Shown: piece after piece, positions 1-8,520 of the stretch | Numbering within the stretch: the stretch's first letter is position 1 | Layout: each line of letters opens with the position of its first letter | Assembly: GCF_014202315.1 (NCBI RefSeq) | Contig: NZ_JACHGN010000002.1 | Location: 622,798-686,797, forward strand | Length of the DNA: 64,000 nucleotides | Origin: Thermocatellispora tengchongensis | GTDB taxonomy: Bacteria; Actinomycetota; Actinomycetes; Streptosporangiales; Streptosporangiaceae | Reading direction: 5' to 3' | Position numbers and translations under genes: made by a program | Notes under the pieces: generated by a model | Database searches by the model: none | What the model was told of the DNA's origin: nothing | What the model saw: only the letters and a program-made list of their open reading frames with translations

Positions 1-1
1 C

Positions 2-589
2 GTGATCGCGCGCGCCGACGCCGGGATCAAGACGGTGGCCGACCTGAAGGGCAAGCGGGTGTCCACCGGCTCGCCCAACTCCGGCACCGAGGTGATCGCG
101 CTGCGGCTGCTCGCCGCCGCCGGCCTCGACCCCGACAAGGACGTGACCCGGCAGGCGCTGTCGCTGCCCGAGACGGTGCAGGGCGTCAAGGACGAGACCA
201 TCGACGCGCTGGTCTGGTCCGGCGGCCTGCCCACCGGGGGCATCACCGACCTGATCACCAGCGAGAAGGACGAGGTGGTGTTCGTGCCGCTGGACGACGT
301 GCTGCCCGCCATGCAGCGCGAGCACGGCCAGGTGTACGCCGCCGGCACGATCCCGGCCGCCGCCTACTCGACCCCCGGCGACGTGGCCACGATCGTGGTG
401 CCGAACCTGCTGGTGGTCAACCAGAGCATGGACGCCGGACTCGCCGAGCGGCTCACCGGGCTGCTGTTCGACCGCAAGGCCGAGCTGGAGAAGGTGCACG
501 CCGCGGCGAAGGAGATCACCAGGGAGAACGCGCCGAAGACCGAGCCGGTGCTGCTGCACGACGGCGCGAAGAGGTACTTCGGGTCATGA
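2..589 (+). CDS. TAXI-family TRAP transporter solute-binding protein, C-terminal part
   Basis: This is the 3' part of a gene that begins left of the window; the first codon seen here is not a true start. The 195 residues read as the C-terminal half of a TAXI-type periplasmic or lipid-anchored binding protein: a ligand-binding core with GKRVSTGSPNSGTEV near the beginning, then a VWSGGLPTGGI segment and a second-lobe helix. TAXI proteins capture small carboxylates and hand them to a DctQM-type Na+-coupled permease, but no permease is visible here. The permease genes would have to lie upstream. The stop overlaps the stop of the convergent hydrolase gene by six bases. Family is confident; ligand unknown. 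Confidence 0.85.
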   Translation: MIARADAGIKTVADLKGKRVSTGSPNSGTEVIALRLLAAAGLDPDKDVTRQALSLPETVQGVKDETIDALVWSGGLPTGGITDLITSEKDEVVFVPLDDVLPAMQREHGQVYAAGTIPAAAYSTPGDVATIVVPNLLVVNQSMDAGLAERLTGLLFDRKAELEKVHAAAKEITRENAPKTEPVLLHDGAKRYFGS

Positions 590-1951
590 CGCCTCGGCCG
601 CCCAGGTGAGGATGCGCCGCGTCGCCGCGGCCGACTCGAAGTAGGCGTGGTGGTGCACGCGCTCCAGCACGTGCGTGTCCGGCACCCGGCCCGTGCGCCC
701 CATGGCGCCCACCGCCGCCACCGGCACGACCACGTCGTTGCCGACGCCCTCGCCGAAGACGCCGTCGTCCCCCGGCGGGCCGTACTCCGCGGCCAGGGCC
801 CGGTACCGCGGGCGCGGGCCGTGCGCGTGCGGGCCGAAGGCGTTCAGCCCGCGCAGGTACGCCCCCGCCGGGCTCATCGCGGTCAGCCCCGGCAGGTCGC
901 CGGACGCGCCCGAGGCGAGGTGCTTGACCAGTTCCTGCACCGCGCCCAGCGGGCCGGCCTGGCCGGTGGCGGCCAGCAGCGTGGTCAGCCGTCCGGCCAG
1001 GTGGCGCAGCCGGGCGGGGTCGGCGAGCGGCGTGCCCGCGTTCGGGGTGCCGGCGAACATCACCCTGCCGATCCGGACGCGGCGGCGGCCGAGCGGCAGC
1101 GCCGCGGCGTTCTGCGCCAGCTCGCGGGCCACCAGCCCGCCGCGGGAGTGGGCCAGCACGTCCAGGTGCAGGTCCGCTCCGTCGGGGATCAGCGCGATGA
1201 GGCGGCGCGCGTTCTCGGCCGGGTCGTGGGTGAGCGTGTGGTGGTCGAAGGCGATCACCCGCCCTCCGTACGCCGCGTGCAGCCGGGCGAACGCCTCGGC
1301 GGGCATCCCGCCGAACGAGGAGTGCGTACGCCCGAAGGCGCCGTGCAGGAGCAGCAGCGTGCGCCGTTCCCCGCCCTCCCCGGCCTCCAGGCCGGCCCAG
1401 CGCGACGGGTGCAGGTCCTCGGCCACGTCCCGCGCGTACGTGTCCGGCGCGCACGCGCGCAGCCGGTAGCGGTGCCGCCGCTCCTCGTACGCCGCCAGGG
1501 GGCACGCCGTCCGCCACGGGAACGCGAACAGCTTGATCAGCAGCGGCCCGGACCAGCCGCGGCTCCACTCCCGCCGCCCCACCTCGAACCGCCCGGTGCC
1601 CGCCCGCACCAGGGGATGCCAGGAGTAGGTGCCCCGCCCGGTGACCGCCAGCGCCACCCACCGCTCGTCCTCCGGCGGCGCGACGCCCCGGTCCACCAGC
1701 AGCCGCGTGCCCGGCACCCGGCCGGTGCGCTCCACCGACACCAGGTAGTCGGCGCGCAGGTCGCGCAGCCCCGCCTCCGCGATGGCCCCGGCCAGCGCCT
1801 CGGGCATCCGCCACCCGAACGCCGCCGATCCGGTGTGGGCGGGCGGCGGCAGCGCGCGTACGGAACCGGTGACGCCGATGCTGGTCAGGGTCGCGCGCAG
1901 ACCGGTGCGCGAGCCGATGCGAACCGTCTGCCCCGTGTGAAACTCCACCAT
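584..1951 (-). CDS. Alpha/beta-hydrolase fold (lipase-like) protein
   Basis: A 455-residue protein with a lipase/PGAP1-like alpha/beta-hydrolase core in its C-terminal half. LLLLHGAFG near residues 200-207 is the HG oxyanion region, and LAHSRGG places the nucleophile at about Ser269. FAGTPNAGTPL follows, as in lipases with a lid, and a late His in ERVHHHAYF could complete the triad. The first ~190 residues have no domain I recognise. There is no signal peptide, so it should be cytosolic. It is a single gene convergent with the TAXI gene. An inverted repeat 35-52 bp upstream may regulate it. Substrate unknown; esterase or lipase activity is inferred from the motif only. Confidence 0.75.
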   Translation of the reverse strand: MVEFHTGQTVRIGSRTGLRATLTSIGVTGSVRALPPPAHTGSAAFGWRMPEALAGAIAEAGLRDLRADYLVSVERTGRVPGTRLLVDRGVAPPEDERWVALAVTGRGTYSWHPLVRAGTGRFEVGRREWSRGWSGPLLIKLFAFPWRTACPLAAYEERRHRYRLRACAPDTYARDVAEDLHPSRWAGLEAGEGGERRTLLLLHGAFGRTHSSFGGMPAEAFARLHAAYGGRVIAFDHHTLTHDPAENARRLIALIPDGADLHLDVLAHSRGGLVARELAQNAAALPLGRRRVRIGRVMFAGTPNAGTPLADPARLRHLAGRLTTLLAATGQAGPLGAVQELVKHLASGASGDLPGLTAMSPAGAYLRGLNAFGPHAHGPRPRYRALAAEYGPPGDDGVFGEGVGNDVVVPVAAVGAMGRTGRVPDTHVLERVHHHAYFESAAATRRILTWAAEAS

Positions 1952-1985
1952 GCGCCCAGCGTGGGCCGCACCACGGCGCGGCGCA

Positions 1986-2003
1986 TGAGTAGAGCCCTAC
2001 TCA
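1986..2003. promoter_or_regulatory. Inverted repeat TGAGTAG-N4-CTACTCA upstream of the hydrolase
   Basis: A perfect 7-bp inverted repeat with a 4-bp centre, in the short gap between the hydrolase start (1951, leftward) and the helicase stop. It sits where a promoter-proximal operator for the hydrolase would be. The half-site GTAG resembles the palindrome at 5998-6017 in front of the histidine kinase, though the spacing differs. Alternatively it is a short RNA hairpin for the helicase 3' end. Binding partner unknown. Confidence 0.4.
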
Positions 2004-2025
2004 GGTGATCGTCGCGCGACGGCCG

Positions 2026-4533
2026 TCACAGCCGGTTCAGCCCCGTGACGTGCAGCACCGCCCGGCCCTCCTCGTCGGAGGCGGCCAGATCGACCTGGGC
2101 GTCGATGCCCCAGTCGTGGTCGCCGGCCGGGTCGTCGATGGTCTGGCGCACCCGCCACAGGCCCTGCTCCTCCTCGATGCGCAGCAGCGCGGGCCCGCGC
2201 GCGTCGGGGCCGGTGCGGATCTCGTCGTGCTCCTCGAAGTACGCGTCGAGGGCCGCGCCCCAGTCGACGTCGGGCGCCAGCTCGGCCAGCTCCTCCTCGC
2301 GCTCCAGCGCGGCCAGCTCCACCAGGCGGAACATGGCGTTGCGCACCAGCACCCGGAACGCCCGCGCGTTGCCGGTCACCGGGCGCGGCTTGGCCTCCAG
2401 CTCCTCCTGCTCGGCGGCGAGCGCGGCCTCGGGGTTGGCCAGCGCCTCCCACTCGTCCAGCAGGCTGGAGTCGACCTGGCGCACCAGCTCGCCCAGCCAC
2501 TCGATCAGATCGACCAGGTCGTCGGTCTTGAGGTGCTCGGGGATCGTGCGCGACAGGGTGCGGTAGGCGTCGGCGAGGTAGCGCAGCACCGTGCCCTCGG
2601 AGCGGGCCAGCTCGTAGAACTGGACGTACTCGGTGAACGTCATCGCGCGCTCGTACATGTCGCGCACCACCGACTTGGGGCTGACCGTGTAGTCGGCCAC
2701 CCACGGGTGGCCGCGCCGGTAGGTCTCGTACGCGCCGAGCAGCAGGTCGGCGAGCGGCATCGGGTACATGACCTCGGTGAGGCGCTCCATGCGCTCCTCG
2801 TACTCGATGCCGTCGGCCTTCATCTGCGCGACCGCCTCGGCCCGCGCCTTGTTGAGCTGCGCCGACAGGATCTGCCTGGGGTCGTCCAGGATGGACTCCA
2901 CGATCGAGACCATGTCCAGCGCGTACGACGGCGACTCGGGGCTGAGCAGCTCGAAGGAGGCCAGCGCGAAGGTGGACAGCGCCTGGTTCAGCGCGAAGTC
3001 CTCCTGGAGGTCGATGGTGAGGCGGGCCATGCGCCCCTGCTCGTCGGGCTCGCGCAGCTTCTCCACGATGCCGCCGGCCAGCAGCGAGCGGTAGATCGCG
3101 ATGGCCTGGCTGATGTGCCGCCGCTGCCACTTGCGGTCCTCGTGGTTGTCGGTCAGCAGGTGCTTCATGGCGGCGAAGCAGTCGCCCGGCCGGTTGATCA
3201 CGGCCAGCAGCATGGCGTTGCTCACCTTGAACCGGGAGGTCAGCGGCTCGGGCTCGGCGTTCTGGAGCTTCTCGAAGGTGTCCTCGCTCCACCCGACGAA
3301 GCCCTCGGGCGGCTTCTTGCGGGCGTAGCCGCGCCGCCGCTTCGGGTCGTCGCCGATCTTGGCCAGGGCGCGCTCGTTCTCGATGACGTGCTCGGGCGCC
3401 TGGCACACCACGTAGCCGATCGTGTCGAACCCGGCGCGCCCGGCCCGGCCCGCGATCTGGTGGAACTCCCGGGCGCGCAGCCGGCGCACCTTGGTGCCGT
3501 CGAACTTCGACAGCGCGGTGAACAGCACCGTGCGGATCGGCACGTTCACCCCGACGCCCAGCGTGTCGGTGCCGCAGATGACCTTGAGCAGCCCGGCCTG
3601 CGCCAGCCGCTCCACCAGCCGGCGGTACTTCGGCAGCATGCCGGCGTGGTGCACGCCGATGCCGTGGCGCACCAGCCGCGACAGCGCCCGGCCGAACCTG
3701 GTGGTGAACCGGAAGCCGCCGATCAGCTTGGCGATGGCCTCCTTCTCGGCCTTGGTGCACATGTTGATGCTCATCAGCGCCTGGGCCCGCTCCATCGCGG
3801 CGGCCTGGGTGAAGTGCACGATGTAGACGGGGGCCTGCTGGGTGGACAGCAGCTCCTCCAGCGTCTCGTGCAGCGGGGTGAGCCGGTAGGAGTAGACCAG
3901 CGGCACCGGCCGCTCGGCGTTCTTGACCACCGCCGTGGGCCGCCCGGTGCGCCGGGTCAGGTCGCGCTCGAACATCGAGACGTCGCCCAGCGTGGCCGAC
4001 ATCAGGATGAACTGCACGTTCGGCAGCTCCAGCAGCGGCACCTGCCAGGCCCAGCCGCGGTCGGGCTCGGCGTAGAAGTGGAACTCGTCCATCACGACCT
4101 GGCCGATGTCGGCCGCCGCCCCGTCGCGCAGCGCGACATTGGCCAGGATCTCGGCGGTGCAGCAGATGAGCGGGGCGCCGGGGTTGACGCTGGCGTCGCC
4201 GGTCATCATGCCGACGTTCTCGGTGCCGAACAGCGCGCACAGGTCGAAGAACTTCTCCGACACCAGCGCCTTGATCGGCGCGGTGTAGAAGGTGCGCACG
4301 TCGCGGGTCAGCGCGGTGAAGTGGGCTCCCGCCGCGACCAGGCTCTTGCCCGAGCCGGTCGGCGTGGACAGGATCAGGTTGTTGCCGGAGACGACCTCGA
4401 TCAGCGCCTCCTCCTGGTGCGGATAGAGGGTGAGCCCGCGCTGGGTGTTCCATTCGACGAAGGCGTCGAAGATGGTGTCGGCGTCGGCGTCGATGGACTC
4501 TGGGAGGTGGTCGATGAGGCTCACGTCTCTCAT
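2026..4533 (-). CDS. DEAD/DEAH-box superfamily 2 helicase, Ski2-like, with DUF3516
   Basis: An 835-residue ATP-dependent helicase. RecA-like domain 1 shows Walker A TPTGSGKS (57-64), the Walker B motif as DEFH (149-152) and SAT (179-181). Domain 2 carries motif VI QIAGRAGR (359-366). The long C-terminal part (about 450-835) matches the DUF3516 extension of actinobacterial Ski2-like helicases, which probably act on structured RNA or RNA-DNA hybrids. The length is usual for the family. It is a single-gene unit, with no partner RNA-processing gene adjacent. Helicase class is certain; the nucleic-acid substrate is not shown by the sequence. Confidence 0.92.
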   Translation of the reverse strand: MRDVSLIDHLPESIDADADTIFDAFVEWNTQRGLTLYPHQEEALIEVVSGNNLILSTPTGSGKSLVAAGAHFTALTRDVRTFYTAPIKALVSEKFFDLCALFGTENVGMMTGDASVNPGAPLICCTAEILANVALRDGAAADIGQVVMDEFHFYAEPDRGWAWQVPLLELPNVQFILMSATLGDVSMFERDLTRRTGRPTAVVKNAERPVPLVYSYRLTPLHETLEELLSTQQAPVYIVHFTQAAAMERAQALMSINMCTKAEKEAIAKLIGGFRFTTRFGRALSRLVRHGIGVHHAGMLPKYRRLVERLAQAGLLKVICGTDTLGVGVNVPIRTVLFTALSKFDGTKVRRLRAREFHQIAGRAGRAGFDTIGYVVCQAPEHVIENERALAKIGDDPKRRRGYARKKPPEGFVGWSEDTFEKLQNAEPEPLTSRFKVSNAMLLAVINRPGDCFAAMKHLLTDNHEDRKWQRRHISQAIAIYRSLLAGGIVEKLREPDEQGRMARLTIDLQEDFALNQALSTFALASFELLSPESPSYALDMVSIVESILDDPRQILSAQLNKARAEAVAQMKADGIEYEERMERLTEVMYPMPLADLLLGAYETYRRGHPWVADYTVSPKSVVRDMYERAMTFTEYVQFYELARSEGTVLRYLADAYRTLSRTIPEHLKTDDLVDLIEWLGELVRQVDSSLLDEWEALANPEAALAAEQEELEAKPRPVTGNARAFRVLVRNAMFRLVELAALEREEELAELAPDVDWGAALDAYFEEHDEIRTGPDARGPALLRIEEEQGLWRVRQTIDDPAGDHDWGIDAQVDLAASDEEGRAVLHVTGLNRL

Positions 4534-4599
4534 ACTGCCGAACTTGCGCGATTAGTCGAACCGGCCGGTCAGATCCAGGGGGGACAGGGCAGATCGGGG

Positions 4600-5904
4600 T
4601 CAGAGTCTGGGCACGGTCAGCAGCAGGCCGGCGCCGATGGCCAGCATCCCGGCGACCGGGGCGAGCCCGGGGGCGAACCCGGCGACGGTGAGGGTGAGCA
4701 GGCCCGCGCCGACCAGGGCCGCCGCGGCCAGCGCGCCCGGCCACCCCAGCGGCCCGTACGGCACCGCCGGCGGGCGCTCGAAGCGGGCCAGGCCGCGCAG
4801 CAGCGGCCACAGCACCAGGCCGAGCAGACCCAGCCACAGCGGCCACAGCGCCGCCCACGCCGCCCCGCCCGGCTCCGGCGTGCTGACCCCGAGCCCGACC
4901 ACGACCACCCCGGCCACCGCGACCAGCGCCGGCATGTGCCACAGGTACGCCGTCATGATCCGCGGCCCGGCCCAGCCGAGCGCCGGGCGCAGCCACCGGG
5001 CGCGCACGATCAGCGGGCGCAGCAGCAGGGCCAGCCCGATCTGCCCGATCCCGACGGCCAGCAGCGCCAGCGTGGGCGGCGCCATGTTGGACACCGGCGC
5101 GCCGGGCAGGCCGATCATGCTGCCCGGGTAGGGGCCGGCGGCCACCAGCAGCAGCGCCGCGCCGTAGCCGCCGGCCACGAGGAGCAGGGGCCGGGTGATG
5201 CGGCCGTCGGCGTACAGGAAGCCGATCTGGTGCACCGCGAGCCAGACGCAGGCCACGTTGAGGTAGCCGAGCCACTCCAGGCCGGTGCCGAAGCGCAGCA
5301 GGTCCACCGCGACCGCGCCCGCGGCCAGGACGGCGGGCACGCGGGCGCCGTACCGCTCGTGCGCGCGCAGCAGGACCGGGCTGAGCGCCACCGCGATCAG
5401 GTACGCCGCCAGGAACCACAGCAACTGCCCGGTCAGCCGGGCGCCGACCTCCACCGGCTGCTCGGGCAGGCCGAGCGCGAGCAGCGCGTGCGGCAGCGGC
5501 ACCCACACCGCGCCCAGCGCCAGCACCGGCCAGGCCAGGCGGCGCAGCCGCTGCGCCAGCCACACCGGCCCCGCCTCCAGGTACGCCCCGCCGCGGGCGC
5601 GCAGCCCGATCGCGTTCGCCGCGCCGCCCGCGAAGAACACCAGCGGCATGACCTGGCTGATCCAGGTCACCGCGAACACCCCCGGCGCGGCCAGGGCGTT
5701 GCCGGTGACGATGCGGCCGTCGGCGAACGACAGGACGGGCATGCTCCAGTGCTGCAGGATCACCAGCGCCATGCCGAACAGGCGCAGCGCGTCCACGAAG
5801 ACGTCCCGGCCGGCGACGGCGACGGGAGCGGGGGCGGGGGCAAGGGCAGGGGCAGGGCGTTCGAGTAGGACGGTCATGTGGGGGCTCGATTCCTCGCAGG
5901 TCAT
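4600..5904 (-). CDS. Integral membrane acyltransferase (acyltransferase 3 family)
   Basis: A hydrophobic protein of up to 434 residues with about ten membrane segments. It fits the acyltransferase 3 fold: an early DALRLFGMALVILQHW segment supplies the membrane-embedded His, and an MPLVFFAGGAANA segment follows. Such proteins O-acylate cell-surface glycans or natural products. Two starts are possible. ATG at 5904 gives the full length, and ATG at 5877 (protein beginning MTVLLERP) has a GAGGAA about 14 bases upstream; neither ribosome site is ideal. The gene is divergent from the histidine kinase/response regulator pair. The palindrome at 5998-6017 in the shared gap suggests control by that pair. 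The acyl acceptor is unknown. Confidence 0.8.
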   Translation of the reverse strand: MTCEESSPHMTVLLERPAPALAPAPAPVAVAGRDVFVDALRLFGMALVILQHWSMPVLSFADGRIVTGNALAAPGVFAVTWISQVMPLVFFAGGAANAIGLRARGGAYLEAGPVWLAQRLRRLAWPVLALGAVWVPLPHALLALGLPEQPVEVGARLTGQLLWFLAAYLIAVALSPVLLRAHERYGARVPAVLAAGAVAVDLLRFGTGLEWLGYLNVACVWLAVHQIGFLYADGRITRPLLLVAGGYGAALLLVAAGPYPGSMIGLPGAPVSNMAPPTLALLAVGIGQIGLALLLRPLIVRARWLRPALGWAGPRIMTAYLWHMPALVAVAGVVVVGLGVSTPEPGGAAWAALWPLWLGLLGLVLWPLLRGLARFERPPAVPYGPLGWPGALAAAALVGAGLLTLTVAGFAPGLAPVAGMLAIGAGLLLTVPRL

Positions 5905-5997
5905 GGGGACGACGTGCGTATCGAGCCTCCCGCCGGGGGCATGCCCCGCGCAGTCACGCGGGCGGGCGTCTCGGGGTCAAGGGCCCACCACCGGCGG

Positions 5998-6017
5998 GGG
6001 TAGGGACAGCCCTACCC
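5998..6017. promoter_or_regulatory. Palindrome GGGTAGGG-ACAG-CCCTACCC between divergent acyltransferase and kinase genes
   Basis: A perfect 8-bp inverted repeat with a 4-bp centre in the 169-bp divergent gap, 57 bp before the kinase ATG. TAGGG-N4-CCCTA is the kind of symmetric site used by NarL/LuxR-type response regulators, one of which is encoded just downstream. I infer autoregulation of the two-component operon and possibly control of the acyltransferase. The rest of this gap shows no gene. Confidence 0.5.
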
Positions 6018-6073
6018 GAGGACACCGGTTCGCCGGGTCGTCCGGTGGCGGGCGTCCTCGTAGCGTTGAGGCC

Positions 6074-7321
6074 ATGCGCTCCCTCATGCGACAGATCGGC
6101 ATCGACACGCGATACCTGCTGGTCGGCCTCCCCCTGACGGTGATCGGGTTCGTGCTCCTGGTCGCGGGCTTCGCGGCCGGGGTCGGCACGGTCGTGGTCT
6201 GGGTCGGGCTGCCCATCCTGGCCGGGACCCTGCTGCTGGCGCGGGTGTTCGCCGATGCCGAGCGCAGGCTGCTGCCCGGCGTCTTCGGCCGCGACCTGGC
6301 CCGGCCCCGCTACCCCCGGCCGCCGGAGGGCGCGGGCGCGTTCCGGCGCCTGGTGAACCCGATGACGAACGGCCAGGCGTGGCTGGACCTGCTGCACGGC
6401 GTCCTGGCGCTCCCCTTCGCGATCGTGGGGTTCGTGGCCGCGGTGACGTGGTGGGCCGTCACGCTGGCCGGGCTCACCTATCCGCTCTACGGCTGGATCC
6501 TCTACAACATCCCGGGCAACGAGTCGCTGCCCGACCTGCTCGGCCTGCCCGACACCTACTTCACGGACGCGGCGTTCAACTTCGCCATCGGGGCGGTGGC
6601 CGCGCTCACGCTGCCGTTCGCGCTGCGTTTCGTCGCGCTGCTGAAGGGCAGCCTGGCGCGGGCCCTGCTGACCGGCGTGGCCGAACTGCACGAGCGCATC
6701 GACGACCTGGCCGAGGGGCGGGCGGCGGCGGTCTCGGCCGAGGCCGCGGCGCTGCGCCGGCTGGAGCGTGACATCCACGACGGGCCGCAGCAGCGCCTGG
6801 TCCACCTGGCCATGGAGCTGTCGCGGGCCCGGCGGCAGATGGGCAAGGACCCGGCGGCGGCCGAGAGCACGCTCGCCGAGGCGATCGTGGCGACCCGCGA
6901 GACGCTGGACGAGCTGCGCGCGCTCTCGCGCGGCATCGCCCCGCCGGTGCTGGCGGACCGGGGCCTGGCCCCCGCCCTCGCGGCGCTGGCGAGCCGGTGC
7001 ACGGTCCCGGTGGACATCGACGTGCAGGTCGCCGAGCGCTACCCCGCGGCGATCGAGAACACCGTCTACTTCGTGGTGGCGGAGTCGCTGACGAACGTGG
7101 CCAAGCACAGCCAGGCGACCTCCTGCTCGGTCACGCTGACCCGCACGGGCGACGTGCTGCTGCTCACGATCGGGGATGATGGTGTCGGCGGCGCCCATGT
7201 CGCCAAGGGACACGGCCTGGCCGGTCTGGCCGACCGGCTGCGCGCGGTCGATGGCGAACTGGCCGTCGAGTCGCCGCCCGGGGGGCCGACGATGATCGTG
7301 GCGGAGGTACCGTGCGGGTGA
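6074..7321 (+). CDS. Sensor histidine kinase, NarL/DesK type
   Basis: A 415-residue membrane kinase. Two hydrophobic hairpins (about 15-58 and 105-190) form the N-terminal sensor region. HisKA_3 follows with ERDIHDGPQQR, giving phospho-acceptor His235, and then a degenerate HATPase_c domain whose G box reads GDDGVGG. The ATG at 6074 is chosen because the upstream extension lacks kinase homology and overlaps the divergent promoter region. The stop lies ten bases inside the response regulator gene, so the two are translationally coupled. The signal sensed is unknown; the absence of a large extracytoplasmic loop suggests a membrane-state or intramembrane stimulus. Confidence 0.9.
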   Translation: MRSLMRQIGIDTRYLLVGLPLTVIGFVLLVAGFAAGVGTVVVWVGLPILAGTLLLARVFADAERRLLPGVFGRDLARPRYPRPPEGAGAFRRLVNPMTNGQAWLDLLHGVLALPFAIVGFVAAVTWWAVTLAGLTYPLYGWILYNIPGNESLPDLLGLPDTYFTDAAFNFAIGAVAALTLPFALRFVALLKGSLARALLTGVAELHERIDDLAEGRAAAVSAEAAALRRLERDIHDGPQQRLVHLAMELSRARRQMGKDPAAAESTLAEAIVATRETLDELRALSRGIAPPVLADRGLAPALAALASRCTVPVDIDVQVAERYPAAIENTVYFVVAESLTNVAKHSQATSCSVTLTRTGDVLLLTIGDDGVGGAHVAKGHGLAGLADRLRAVDGELAVESPPGGPTMIVAEVPCG

Positions 7322-7959
7322 TCGTGGCCGACGACGCCGTCCTGATCAGGGAGGGCCTGATCAGGCTGCTGGAGGAGTTCGGCTGCGAGGTCGTCGAGGC
7401 GGTGGGCGACGGTGAGGCCCTGGTGCGGGCCGTCGCCGACCACCGCCCCGACGTCTCGGTGGTGGACGTGCGCATGCCGCCGACCTTCAGCGACGAGGGG
7501 CTGCGCGCGGCGGTGGAGGCCCGCAGGCGGGTGCCGGGCGCGCCCGTGCTGATCCTGTCGCAGTACGTGGAGGTGTCGTATGCCGACGATCTGCTCGCCG
7601 ACGCGCGCGGCGCGGTGGGCTACCTGCTCAAGGACCGCGTCGTGGACGTCGATGAGTTCCTCGGCGGCCTGCGCCGCGTCGCCGCGGGCGGCACGGTCTT
7701 CGACCCCGAGGTGGTGGCCCAGTTGATGGTGCGAAGGCGCCGTGACGACCCCCTCGCCTCGCTCACGCCCCGCGAGCGCGAGGTGCTCGGGTTGATGGCC
7801 GAGGGCAGGTCCAACCCGGCGATCGGCCGGCAGCTCGTGATCAGTGACGGCGCGGTCGAAAAGCACATCCGCAGCATCTTCGCCAAGCTCGGCCTCCACG
7901 CGGAGGACGCCGACCAGCACAGGCGCGTGCTGGCCGTGCTCACCTACCTCAGATCCTGA
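7312..7959 (+). CDS. NarL/LuxR-family DNA-binding response regulator
   Basis: A 215-residue regulator. The receiver domain has the acidic pair near Asp7-Asp8, phospho-acceptor Asp52 in VVDVRMPP and a Lys in YLLKD. A LuxR-type helix-turn-helix starts near residue 147 at LTPREREVLGLMAEG. GTG is the start, overlapping the kinase stop by ten bases. Phosphorylation by the upstream kinase should drive dimer binding to a palindromic site. The inverted repeat at 5998-6017 is the best candidate, with 1986-2003 a weaker one. Target genes are inferred, not shown. Confidence 0.92.
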   Translation: MRVIVADDAVLIREGLIRLLEEFGCEVVEAVGDGEALVRAVADHRPDVSVVDVRMPPTFSDEGLRAAVEARRRVPGAPVLILSQYVEVSYADDLLADARGAVGYLLKDRVVDVDEFLGGLRRVAAGGTVFDPEVVAQLMVRRRRDDPLASLTPREREVLGLMAEGRSNPAIGRQLVISDGAVEKHIRSIFAKLGLHAEDADQHRRVLAVLTYLRS

Positions 7960-7962
7960 CGC

Positions 7963-8032
7963 CCTCTTCGGCACGTCCTCCTCGGCACGCCCGCTTCGGC
8001 ATGCCCTCTTCCGCATGCCCTCTTCCGCATGA
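7963..8032. repeat. Five tandem 14-bp degenerate repeats
   Basis: Five consecutive 14-bp units related to CCTCTTCGGCATGC begin three bases after the response regulator stop. The last two units differ only at their final base. No gene occupies them. They sit between convergent genes and could be a neutral minisatellite. Confidence 0.8.
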
Positions 8033-8073
8033 ACGCCTCGGCGGCGAACCGGCCTTCCCCGCCCCGCTTCACC

Positions 8074-8091
8074 CCCGGCCTGAAGGCCGGG
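8074..8091. terminator. CCCGGCC-TGAA-GGCCGGG hairpin between convergent genes
   Basis: A perfect 7-bp GC stem with a TGAA loop, lying between the response regulator (ending 7959) and the mIHF gene (ending 8130, opposite strand). It could serve as a bidirectional terminator, but neither side has a T-tract. Similar stem-loops also occur at ends of IS200/IS605-type elements; no transposase is nearby. Confidence 0.45.
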
Positions 8092-8129
8092 AGCACCGCG
8101 GACGGTCCGGGAAGCGGGGGGAGGCGCGG

Positions 8130-8435
8130 TCAGGAGAGCGCGTCCACCAGCTTGCGGCGCTGCTGCGCGCCCAGCCCGCCGATGCGCCGGTTGGCGTCGA
8201 CGCCCGCCTGCTCCATCAGCGCCGTGGCCTTGGCCGGGCCCACGCCCTTGACCGCGCGCAGGGCCTGCGACACCTTCGTCTTCTTGGTGATCTCGTCGTC
8301 CCGGGCGAGAAGGTCGGAGAAGGACAGCTCGCCGGACTTGATCTTGGCCAGCAGCGCCGCCCTCGCGGCCCGCGCCTCGGCCGCCTTCTCCAGCGCCGCC
8401 TGGCGCTGCTCGGGGGTGAGTGTGGGAAGTGCCAT
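8130..8435 (-). CDS. mihF: Integration host factor, actinobacterial type (mIHF)
   Basis: A 101-residue basic nucleoid-associated protein that binds and bends DNA without a conserved site. It has the typical two-part layout: an N-terminal charged helix (residues 1-45) and a helix-two-turns-helix region with VKGVGPAKATALM, ending near LGAQQRRKLVDAL. ATG at 8435 is chosen because GAGGAGG lies 6-12 bases upstream and the protein then has the family length; longer in-frame extensions read into the neighbouring gene. A possible -10 TAGATT lies roughly 60 bp upstream. In this phylum the gene is usually near gmk/rpoZ, but here it stands alone, so it may be an extra copy. Confidence 0.9.
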   Translation of the reverse strand: MALPTLTPEQRQAALEKAAEARAARAALLAKIKSGELSFSDLLARDDEITKKTKVSQALRAVKGVGPAKATALMEQAGVDANRRIGGLGAQQRRKLVDALS

Positions 8436-8520
8436 GAGTGTCTCCTCCTCGGGTCCTGGAGTCGGGTGTGTGTTACCCGTGTTGCCGAATCTAATCGCGG
8501 CGAGCACGAGTTTTCCGTGT

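Noticed and set aside
2005..5868. Very long antisense open frame (1287 codons) over the helicase and acyltransferase
   Set aside because: Arg/Gln/Gly-rich translation with no domain; a GC-bias shadow of two well-supported genes on the other strand.
8074..8091. IS200/IS605 end-like stem-loop as a mobile element remnant
   Set aside because: No tnpA/tnpB trace within several kb; a terminator is the simpler reading.
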